Assembly: GCA_002843155.1 (NCBI GenBank)
Contig: PGZD01000012.1
Span: forward strand, 1 to 48,508
DNA: 48,508 nt
Direction of reading: 5' to 3'
From: Gammaproteobacteria bacterium HGW-Gammaproteobacteria-3
GTDB taxonomy: Bacteria; Pseudomonadota; Gammaproteobacteria; Methylococcales; Methylomonadaceae
In this document: piece by piece, positions 16,810 to 25,500 of the stretch
Layout of the letters: every line of letters begins with the position of its first letter
Numbering within the stretch: position 1 is the stretch's first letter
Made by a program: the position numbers and the translations under genes
The notes under the pieces: model-generated
What the model saw: only the letters and a program-made list of their open reading frames with translations
The model's database searches: none
Told to the model about the DNA's origin: nothing

Positions 16810-17817
16810 ATGACAGCCCAATCAACACTCAATCCAGCGGCCATTCCAATAGACTTCAACGCCATTAAAGAACTGACCGCGCAAGAAGCCAAGGCGGTGG
16901 ACCGGCTCATTCTCGACCAATTGAGCTCCGATGTTCTTCTGATCAACCAGGTCGGTCATTACATCGTCAACAACGGCGGCAAAAGACTGCGCCCGATGCT
17001 GCTTTTGCTGAGCGCGAAGGCGTTGTGCGAAATCGATAAAAACCATCTCATTCTCGCCGCCGTCGTCGAATTCATTCACACCGCTACGCTTTTGCATGAC
17101 GATGTAGTCGATGAGTCGGCGTTGAGACGCGGACAAGAGACAGCCAATGCGGTATGGGGCAACTCCGCCAGCGTTTTGGTAGGTGATTACCTGTATTCCA
17201 GCGCCTTTGAGATGATGGTGCGCACCGACAACATGCGCGTTATGGAAATCCTTTCAAAAACCACAACCGCTATCGCCGAAGGCGAAGTGCTGCAACTTCT
17301 GAACTGCAACAACCCGGAAACCACCGAAGCCAAATATCTCGAAGTCATTTCCCGCAAAACCGCCATACTGTTCAGCGCCGCGACCCGCCTCGCCGCTGTG
17401 ATTTCCGGCGCCGATCAGGAAACCGAGGACAATCTCGCCTGCTACGGTCAACATCTGGGCATCGCCTTTCAATTGATCGACGACGCACTCGATTACAAAG
17501 CCACACAAGAAGAACTGGGCAAAAATCTGGGCGACGATCTGGCCGAAGGCAAACCGACCCTGCCTTTAATTTATGCGATTGAAAACGGTACGGCAGACGA
17601 AGCCGAAATTATTGTCAACGCCATCAAAAACGGCAACCGCGACGTCTTTAGCGAAGTTTACGCCGTCGTGAAAAAAACCCAGGCCATTACCTACACCGAA
17701 CAACGCGCCAATGAAGAGGCGCAAAAAGCGGTAGCTTCGCTAGACAAGCTGCCCGAGTCCGTTTACAAAACAGCACTGATCGCACTCGCCCGGTTTTCGG
17801 TACAACGAAGCTACTAA
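16810..17817 (+). CDS. ispB: Octaprenyl diphosphate synthase
   Basis: Trans-polyprenyl synthase of 335 aa that makes the side chain of ubiquinone. LLHDDVVDES holds the first Asp-rich motif (DDxxD) and QLIDDALDYK the second. GGKRLRPMLLLL binds the isopentenyl diphosphate substrate. The chain length (C40) is inferred from the family and the conserved position opposite rplU. The UbiF-type gene at 20994 acts later in the same pathway. Confidence 0.94.
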   Translation: MTAQSTLNPAAIPIDFNAIKELTAQEAKAVDRLILDQLSSDVLLINQVGHYIVNNGGKRLRPMLLLLSAKALCEIDKNHLILAAVVEFIHTATLLHDDVVDESALRRGQETANAVWGNSASVLVGDYLYSSAFEMMVRTDNMRVMEILSKTTTAIAEGEVLQLLNCNNPETTEAKYLEVISRKTAILFSAATRLAAVISGADQETEDNLACYGQHLGIAFQLIDDALDYKATQEELGKNLGDDLAEGKPTLPLIYAIENGTADEAEIIVNAIKNGNRDVFSEVYAVVKKTQAITYTEQRANEEAQKAVASLDKLPESVYKTALIALARFSVQRSY

Positions 17818-18169
17818 GCTACTAAATCAGTCCCAACACCTTGGTTGATTAGTGTCGAAAAACTCAAAACGGCATTAAAACTGTGATACAGCTCAAAATT
17901 CCAGCCAATAACCCACTGAATTTTGATGAAAAGAGTGGCATTGATAAAACGGCAAACTACACTTTTCGATGAATATTCGGGGTTGATTGCTACCGGCTAC
18001 GGCCCGGACTGTTCATCCGCAACGCCTGTTCAGCAGCCAAAGAGCACAGAACTCTAATCATTTTTCAAAAAGGAAGCCCTTAATTTTTCTTGGCAGGATT
18101 CAACCTGGAGGACTTGCATCTTCCTTGGCGTGACCGGCTCTTTTGACTTTCTTAGAGAGATATAGACAA
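17818..18169. other. Intergenic region downstream of ispB
   Basis: About 350 bp. No tRNA, terminator or clear promoter was recognised. AGAGAGATATAGACAA just before 18170 is the only plausible ribosome binding region. Confidence 0.3.
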
Positions 18170-18433
18170 ATGAAAAAAATATTTTTTTTATCCGCCCTTT
18201 TTTCACTTAACGCATGGGCCGCGCCCGTCAATATCAACACCGCCGACGCTCAAACCATTTCCGAATCCTTAAAAGGCATCGGCCTGAAAAAAGCCGAAGC
18301 CATCATCAAATACAGGACTGAACAAGGGGCATTTAAAAGCCTGGACGATCTGACCCATGTTTCCGGCATCGGCCCGAAAACGGTCGAAGCCAACAAAGCC
18401 GATATTTTGTTCAGCACACCCGGCAAAAAATAA
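18170..18433 (+). CDS. Exported helix-hairpin-helix protein, ComEA-like
   Basis: 87-aa protein. The start at 18170 exposes a signal peptide (KKIFFLSALFSLNAWA, cleavage before APVNINTA). The mature part is one ComEA-type double helix-hairpin-helix unit: NINTADAQTI, LKGIGLKKAEAIIKYR and VSGIGPKTVEANK. Such small periplasmic DNA-binding proteins are tied to DNA uptake or are of unknown role. The gene stands alone with a terminator 25 bp after its stop. Confidence 0.88.
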   Translation: MKKIFFLSALFSLNAWAAPVNINTADAQTISESLKGIGLKKAEAIIKYRTEQGAFKSLDDLTHVSGIGPKTVEANKADILFSTPGKK

Positions 18434-18457
18434 TTTCGCATAAATTATTGCTCAAAC

Positions 18458-18490
18458 AAAGCCAGGTAATTCGAATGGTTACTTGGCTTT
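18458..18490 (+). terminator. Terminator of the ComEA-like gene
   Basis: AAAGCCAGGTAA (18458-18469) pairs with TTACTTGGCTTT (18479-18490) with one G-U pair, followed by TTT. Confidence 0.8.
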
Positions 18491-19122
18491 TTTGGTTTAA
18501 ACAAATATTAGGCTTATGTATCAATAACATCCGCCATTGCTTTGCATCGACAAAATACATTCAAAACCCGGGTCAGGTCTGACTGGAATTTGAAAAGAAT
18601 GCAGGTATTAAGAAGGGAATAATAGGCTTTGATGGGTTGAATTCGCCTCATAACAAGCGCCTTTTTTAAAGCTTAAACTTGATAAGATGAGCAAGTTTGC
18701 TCTTTCAATTCGACAGACTCCTGGAAGAAATTTCTGACTTAGGGTCCGCCGCAGCACAGGCGGCTTAGGAATCTGTTTGGTTTTATCACTTTGATCCCAA
18801 ATTTTGCATTTTTGAAAGTCCATAACCCCGGGGATTTAATTTGCCCCCTTAATAATTAGCGCGCGCTATTGACTTTTATCCAGCCCTCATCAACAATTTA
18901 CAACCCGCAAACCCTCTTTTTCCGACGTCTTGACTCAAGCTGCCCGGACTACTTCAGAGACTGCTTTCAAGGCCATCGGTAAAGCCAATCCCGAGCAATG
19001 CTCAAACCATTACCGCCGGTAACGCTCACGCCCTGTTTTCAAAACAGCCGCCCTACTTGAATTGAAGCTTTTGCATTCCGACATGAATGCGGGTATCAGA
19101 TAACTTTCCCGAGGTTTTGTGT
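18491..19122. other. Intergenic region with possible decayed coding DNA
   Basis: About 630 bp. A GGGTCAGGTCTGACTGG string at 18570 resembles, weakly, edges of REP-associated transposase loci. From about 18928 a frame reads LTQAARTTSETAFKAIGKAN and then continues in a shifted frame as AQTITAGNAHALFSK, which hints at an old frameshifted gene. No homolog is recognised. A 71-aa ORF (18608-18823, minus) has no support. Confidence 0.3.
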
Positions 19123-20829
19123 ATGTGTAAAAATTTGGTTATTGTCGTCAGCGCCTTGATGTCGCTCATTGCTCCCGGCATACCGGCCGCCACCGATTTG
19201 CCGGCAACCGCCCAAATCGAGACGGACCCCGCAGAGCCTGCATGTCCCGACTTTAACCCACAAGAATGGCGCCAGGAACAAGCCATTGACGGCGTCAATA
19301 TCCAGGCATCGCGCTTATGCAACCCGGATAACCCCGCCGATATTGCGGCCTTCGTCAAAGGCACCAACCACATTTCGATGGATACCCTGATGAATACCCA
19401 GCTTGCCGCCGACGCCGTCACCAAATGGGACGATATAGACGGTGACGGCGACCCTGACCGCATCATCATCAAACTTGAAGTGGTGGAGCTGAACGGCCAT
19501 TCCCCCGATTTCGCCGGTTTGGTCACCACTTTCGACATTGCCCCCGGCATACAGCCTACTTTCTGGGTGTTTGCGCCCAAAACCCGGGATATGTCTACGC
19601 TGAGCCTTTACGAACTCCAGGCCAATCCATTATTACGGTTACCGTCGCCGGTTATTCGGGTCGAGCAGGGAGACATCGTTCATATAGTCCTTGAAAACAC
19701 CCATTATTTGCCGCATTCACTGCATCTGCACGGCATCGACCATCCTTTCATGAATCACGGCGGCGGCGCCAACGACGGCGTCGGACAAACCAGCGGCATG
19801 GATGTCATGCCCGGCCAAAGCAAGACTTATGTCATCAACCCGCGCCAACCCGGCACCCAGTATTATCACTGCCATGTGCAACCGCACACCCATATTCCGA
19901 TGGGTCTCCAGGGCATTTTCGTGGTGGAAGAAAACCGCCCCAACAACTGGGTACAAACCTTCAATGTCGGCGCCGGTCAAGTCAGGCATCCTTCGGTGGC
20001 GGTCAGCGAACAGTATGTCCGGGAATATGACCTGCATTATGAAACGGCCGACAAAGAACTGCACGAACAAGTCGCGCGCTCGGCCAACGATCCGCGCTTG
20101 ATCGCCCGCAACATGAATACCGGTTACGACATCACGGAAGCCGACGATGATTATTTCATGCTGAACGGCCGCTCTTTTCCTTACACCTTGAGGGAGTCGC
20201 TGATTGAAATGGAACCCGGTAAAAAAGTAAAGCTGCGCGTCATGAACGGCGGCACCGAAACCCTGGCCCTGCATCTGCACGGACACAAACCCACCGTGAC
20301 CCATTACGATGGCGTCGATAACGGTCCCGGCTCCTATATCACCCGCGATGTTCACGGCCTGACTCCTGCGCAGCGACTGGATCTGGAATTAAGTGGTGTC
20401 GATGATGGCCTGCACAGCTTCGGCGAAGGCGTCTGGATGTTTCATGATCATGTCGAAAAAGCTTTCACCACCGACGGCGTCGGCGAAGGCGGCGATATAA
20501 GCCTGGTCGTCTATAAAAACTTCATCACTGAAAACGGCATTCCGTCAGTCCACGGTATGAGCCTTGCCTCCTATTTCAGCAAAGGATTCTGGCAAAAGAA
20601 ATATCCACTCTGGCAGGATTATGATGAATGGAAAAGTCTGGGGCTGCCGGATCCGCGATCGATCTATCAAACCGCAAAAGTGGCGGTTATGGAACCTCCT
20701 CAAAACAGCACATCGCCCGAATCGACCAGCGACTTGCCAAGCCGCCTGTTTTCAGGATTCGTAGCCGGTCTTTTGCTTTATCTGCTATGGACCCGGCGGC
20801 AGCTTGTCATTAACCGGATACGCGTATAG
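19123..20829 (+). CDS. Membrane-anchored multicopper oxidase
   Basis: Exported copper oxidase of 568 aa; the role (cuprous ion, metal or phenol oxidation) is not fixed by sequence. The start at 19123 has CGAGG upstream and gives a signal peptide (LVIVVSALMSLIAPGIPAA). All four His pairs of the trinuclear copper site are visible: H201-L-H203, H249-C250-H251, H384-L-H386 and H441-D-H443. The type 1 copper ligands C250, H255 and M260 lie in the first cupredoxin domain only; the second has Asp where a Cys would be. A C-terminal helix (FSGFVAGLLLYLLW) probably anchors it, with a basic end. DGDGDPDR (about residue 106) looks like a Ca-binding loop inserted before the first domain. Confidence 0.88.
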   Translation: MCKNLVIVVSALMSLIAPGIPAATDLPATAQIETDPAEPACPDFNPQEWRQEQAIDGVNIQASRLCNPDNPADIAAFVKGTNHISMDTLMNTQLAADAVTKWDDIDGDGDPDRIIIKLEVVELNGHSPDFAGLVTTFDIAPGIQPTFWVFAPKTRDMSTLSLYELQANPLLRLPSPVIRVEQGDIVHIVLENTHYLPHSLHLHGIDHPFMNHGGGANDGVGQTSGMDVMPGQSKTYVINPRQPGTQYYHCHVQPHTHIPMGLQGIFVVEENRPNNWVQTFNVGAGQVRHPSVAVSEQYVREYDLHYETADKELHEQVARSANDPRLIARNMNTGYDITEADDDYFMLNGRSFPYTLRESLIEMEPGKKVKLRVMNGGTETLALHLHGHKPTVTHYDGVDNGPGSYITRDVHGLTPAQRLDLELSGVDDGLHSFGEGVWMFHDHVEKAFTTDGVGEGGDISLVVYKNFITENGIPSVHGMSLASYFSKGFWQKKYPLWQDYDEWKSLGLPDPRSIYQTAKVAVMEPPQNSTSPESTSDLPSRLFSGFVAGLLLYLLWTRRQLVINRIRV

Positions 20830-20870
20830 GTTTATTCCATAGAATGAAAAGCGGAGCGCGCCACTTATCT

Positions 20871-20901
20871 GCCGGACGCGCTATCGCTTATCCAGCCTAC
20901 C
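20871..20901. repeat. REP-like repeat family A, partial
   Basis: GCCGGACGCGCTATCGCTTA followed by TCCAGCCTACC; shares GCGCTATCGCTTATCCA with 6623-6650 but has a diverged left arm. Confidence 0.5.
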
Positions 20902-20993
20902 GTGTGATCCCTGTTCAGCAGGCTGGAGAATGACGAAAAAGCCGAATGCCTTATGAAACATCGGGATTTTAGGTGCGGGGTAGACAGAATTGT

Positions 20994-22208
20994 TCAAATC
21001 AGCGGCTCGCCCCGCGCCAGCTTCGGCAACTTGCCTTCGATGCCCATCGCATAACGCATGACTTTATTTTTTGCAGGACCAATGCGTTCGGCAAGACCCA
21101 GGCCTAAATTCCGTAAAAACTTTAACGGCGGCGCAGCGTTACTGAAAACCCGATAAAATATATCCATGACCGTCATCATTTGCAGGTTCTGGTTGCGCCG
21201 CGCCCGTTCATAACGTTTCAACACCGCGTTATCGGCAATATCGCGCCCGGCCCGATGGGCTTCGATCAACACCTCGGCCAGCGCCGCCGCATCCAGCAAA
21301 CCGATGTTGACGCCCTGCCCCGCCAGAGGATTGATCATATGCGCGGCATCACCGACCAGAACCACGCCGGGCTTGACATAGTTTTGTGCGTGCTGGCGCT
21401 TCAACGGAAAACTGGCCGTTCCCAAAATGGCCTCGATCTTACCCAGACAATCCGGGAAAGCCTGTGTCACTTCCTGTAACAATCGTTCATGGGACAAGTT
21501 TTTTAACCGCCTGACTTCATCCGGCGAGTGATACCAGACCAACGAGCCGTAATGCCCCGGCAACGGTAAAAAAGCCTGCGGCCCGCTGGGAACAAAGCGT
21601 TGCCAGGTAATATCCTGCTGCGCATAGCCGGTTTCAACATAAATGACCAGTGCGTGCTGCTTATAATCCCAACTGGTAACACCCAGCCCCGCCGCCTGAC
21701 GCACCCGGGATTGGCCGCCGTCCGCCGCCACCAGAACTTTGGCTCTTAAAATCCGGTGATCGTCCAGTTCGATTTCGGAACTTTTGCCCTGGTAATCGAT
21801 GCGTCTTATCGTAGCCGGGCACATTAATTCAATATTGTTGAAATCCTGCAAACGCTCCAGCAGCGCTAATTGCGTAATTCTGTTTTCGACGATATAACCC
21901 AATTCATCATAACCTACGGCGTCACTGCAAAATTCGGTGTCGCCGGCCGTCTCCCACACCCGCATACGCTTGAACGGACACAGCCTGCGGCTTTCGATAC
22001 CCGGCCAGGCGCCCACCGTTGCCAGAATTTTTTGGGATGCAATACTCAATGCCGAAACTCTAAGGTCATGCATCTGGTCAAAGCTGAAAGGTTCCGGCAG
22101 CGTCTGCTCGATCACTGCGACACTCATGCCGCTATGACCCAAGCCACAAGCGACGGCCGCACCAACCATGCCGCCACCGACGACGACGACATCAAAATTT
22201 GATTTCAT
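20994..22208 (-). CDS. ubiF: UbiF-type ubiquinone biosynthesis hydroxylase
   Basis: FAD-dependent aromatic-ring hydroxylase of the UbiH/UbiI/UbiF/COQ6 family, 404 aa, acting late in ubiquinone synthesis at the membrane. DVVVVGGGMVGAAVACGLG is the FAD dinucleotide fold; VAADGGQSRVRQ is the DG motif; GDAAHMINPLAGQGVNIGL is the second FAD motif. Matching blocks such as QRFVPSGPQAFLPLPG, SLVWYHSP and PPLKFLRNLGL favour UbiF over UbiH or UbiI. Which ring position it hydroxylates needs comparison with other family members. It is monocistronic. Confidence 0.85.
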   Translation of the reverse strand: MKSNFDVVVVGGGMVGAAVACGLGHSGMSVAVIEQTLPEPFSFDQMHDLRVSALSIASQKILATVGAWPGIESRRLCPFKRMRVWETAGDTEFCSDAVGYDELGYIVENRITQLALLERLQDFNNIELMCPATIRRIDYQGKSSEIELDDHRILRAKVLVAADGGQSRVRQAAGLGVTSWDYKQHALVIYVETGYAQQDITWQRFVPSGPQAFLPLPGHYGSLVWYHSPDEVRRLKNLSHERLLQEVTQAFPDCLGKIEAILGTASFPLKRQHAQNYVKPGVVLVGDAAHMINPLAGQGVNIGLLDAAALAEVLIEAHRAGRDIADNAVLKRYERARRNQNLQMMTVMDIFYRVFSNAAPPLKFLRNLGLGLAERIGPAKNKVMRYAMGIEGKLPKLARGEPLI

Positions 22209-22529
22209 AGCGACTCGATTAAATTATGCGATAATTTTAGTAAATGTCAGTCCGTGTATAATGATAATGCAGAATCGACACGATAAACTACAGGGCAAGC
22301 CGCATCACCAGACAGAAAGAGCTTGTGGCCTTTTATTCCGGCTTAAAATCGGCTCACACTGAATACGGTGTGCAAATGACATAAAGGGTATCTCATGGTA
22401 TCATTCGTGAGTTTTTCTATTCGTTAAAATTTCAATGCTGCCTTACGGCTATCGACTCTAACACGCATCGATAAAAAAACGAACTACAAACGCTGAGTTA
22501 CTTCAGCATGATTAAAACGGGCCGGATAC
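22209..22529. other. Intergenic region between ubiF and the glutamate synthase gene
   Basis: About 320 bp serving two divergent genes. TCACACTGAATACGGTGTGC near 22351 is an imperfect inverted repeat. No clear sigma-54 promoter or NtrC site, which might be expected for nitrogen control, was seen. On the minus strand CTGACA - 18 bp - TAATTT is a weak candidate for ubiF. Confidence 0.3.
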
Positions 22530-25500
22530 ATGACTATAAATTCCCGATTGCTTAATACAAACCCTATGCTTTACGACGCTGATTTATCGCAAGATAGCTG
22601 TGGCGTAGGCTTTATTACCCATAAAAAAAGCCTGCAAACACATGATCTTCTGATCAAATCACACGAGGCGCTCTGCACCATACCTCATCGCGGCGGCATG
22701 AGCGCCGAAGGCATCGGTGACGGCGCAGGTGTTAATGTCGATTTATCGCTCAAGTTTTTTCGCAAAATTACGGGTGCCAACGCGCTACGCCAGGGTCATT
22801 TCGGCGTCGCCAATTTTTTCTTTCCCGAAGATCACGAGCATTACGATGCGGTCGCAACCGAACTGGTGGAAAGGCATCTGACGCAATTTAGCCTGCCTGT
22901 CATTAAATGGCGTAACATTCCGGTTGATAACACTGTCATCAATAAAGCATCGAGAAAAGCGCAACTGCCTATCAAACAGCTTATTTTCGGACGCCCGCCC
23001 GCATTGGCGGACGCCACGCACTCGGCATTCGAAAGCCATATCCAGAACGCGCTGCTGGCCATCGAGGCGGATGTATTCAGCCGCGAAGAGCTGTCCGGTT
23101 TTTACCCTTTATCGATGAGTTCCCGCACGCAAGTCTACAAAGGCCGCCTGAATTCTTTTGAAGTCATCCCTTATTTCATCGACCTGTACGATACCGATCA
23201 CGAAATCAATACGCTGTTTTTTCACACCCGCTTTTCAACCAACACCGCGCCCGCGACCATGATGGCGCAGCCATTTCGCTATATGGCGCATAACGGCGAA
23301 TTGAATACCGACAAGAAAAACCGCCTGAGCGAAAATGCCATTGCCCGCCAACATAACAAACACATCGTCTTTCCTTGCGGTTTGTCCGATTCCGGCCGTC
23401 TCGATCAAACCTTGACCCGCCGCATCAACGAAGACAACCTGGATGTGGTTACCGCCGTATTGGCGATGATGCCGCCTGCCTGGGAAAACGATACGACATT
23501 GCCGCCCAAAGTGCGCGCCATGCTCGAATACTTCAGTCTTTATGAAGAAAAAAACGATGGCCCGGCCGCGCTTATTTTCAGCGACGGCATCCGCGTCGGC
23601 GCGCGCCTGGACCGTTTGGGGCTACGCCCCTTGCGCTCGGTCGAAACCGAAGATTATCTGGCGGTCATGTCGGAAGCCGGGCAAATCGATTTTCCACCCG
23701 CAGAAGTGCTTAAACGCGGGCGTATCGAAGCGGGCGGCATGCTGTACTTCGACCACAGCACCGGCGCCAGCTACAACAATCATCAGGTCATGGCGCGTCT
23801 GGCCGATGAAAAAGACTATCAGGCGCTGCTGCGCAGGCGCTGCCTGTATCTATCCGAATTACCGGTCGTCGAGGCTGCGGAATTGGTTCCAACCAGCTCC
23901 GAACTGAATATCGCCCAGCAACATACGGCTTATTCGCTGAACCAGGAAAGCTTCAAATTTCTGCTCGACCCGATGCTCGCCACCGGCATGGAAAAAGTCT
24001 CGGCCATGGGTTACGGCATAGCGCCCAATGCACTTTCCGACGCCGAAGGCGGCATGTCCCGCTACTTCAGCCAACGTTTTGCCCAGGTCACCAATCCGCC
24101 GCTGGATTCATTACGGGAAAGCGACGGCATGACCCTGCGCGTGGCCTTGGGCGCCAAGCCAACCTTTTCCGAGGCGCACAGCAAACAATTGATGCTGGAA
24201 TCACCGATTCTGCAGAGAACACAGCTCGAACAAATCCGCAGACAGGATCAAGTCAAGACTGTCACTTTGTCCATGTTCTACACCCCCGATTTCGACCATA
24301 CCAAAGCCAACGAAGACGCACTGGAAGCGGCGCTTCTGGCTATTTGCGAACAAGTCGGGCAGGCCGCCCGCCAAAATACCGGCATCATCATCCTGAGTGA
24401 TGTCGGCATCAGCGCCGACAGGGCCGCCATCCCGGCGCTGCTGATGATCGCGGCGGCCAATCAGTATCTGGTAAAACAAGGCCTGCGTTTCAATTCCTCG
24501 CTGCTGGTTGAAACCGGACAAATCGCCAGCGCCCATGATGTCGCGACGCTGCTGGGTTTTGGCGCTTCGGCCATTTGCCCGATCAGTGTTTACAACCGGG
24601 TGCTTGAACAATACCCGGCCGACAAACAGCAAAAAGCCCTGGATAATTTCAAAAAAGCGGTCGAAAAATCGTTGATGAAAACCATGGGCAAGTTCGGCCT
24701 GTGTACCGTGGAAAGCTACATTGGCGGCGAATTTTTCGAATCCAATTATCTCGATACCAACGAACCCCGGTTAAACGCCTATTTCCCCAACATCAATGCC
24801 CCGGTCGGCGGCGTCCGCTACGCCAATATCGCCAAAAGTGCGACCGATTGGCATCAAAAAGCCCTGAGCGTAAAAGAAGAAAAAGACATTCCTTTCCTCG
24901 GCCTGTTCAAGGAACGCCAGGAAGGCGCGGGCCATAGCTTCGGCAATGCCGCAGTCAGGGAATATATCAACATGACCGATGAAGCCATCCTCTATATTCC
25001 CGAGGATAAATCCGTACCGGCGAGCGACACCGCCTACACGGCTTTCGGCTATGAAAAATGCAGCCCCGGGCAAATCGATGGTTTCGGCATTACGCCCGCC
25101 TACCGCAGCTTCGTCAAAAATCTTTATGTTGAGCGCGCCAATCGCCCCGCCGCTTTGCGCGACATCATGGAACTACCGGCCGATGTCAGCCAGGCACAGG
25201 ATGTGAGCGATTTTGACCGCATCCTCGGCAAACAAAATCTGATCGGCAACAACAACTTTCTGGTTCGCGGCCTGACCATCGAGCAGAGCCATGATGTTTG
25301 TTATACGCTGGCGTTCACCGAAAATAACACGCCAACGCGTCTTGGCAATCTGGCCGAACACCTTAAAACCCGCTTCGGACTTTCCGGCTCCGGCATTGAA
25401 GTGTCGAATGCCGCCTGCGCCATTCGTGTAACCGAACCGGACAGCCTGCTCGCGCATTATTTAGCCACGCTACAGACCGCGCGCGCCGCCATTGCCTTGA

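Noticed and set aside
18608-18823. 71-aa minus-strand ORF
   Set aside because: No motif, no ribosome binding site, and placed in low-information intergenic DNA.
22209-22529. Nitrogen-control (NtrC/RpoN) promoter upstream of the glutamate synthase
   Set aside because: I looked for GG-N10-GC and GCACC-type NtrC sites and found no convincing match.
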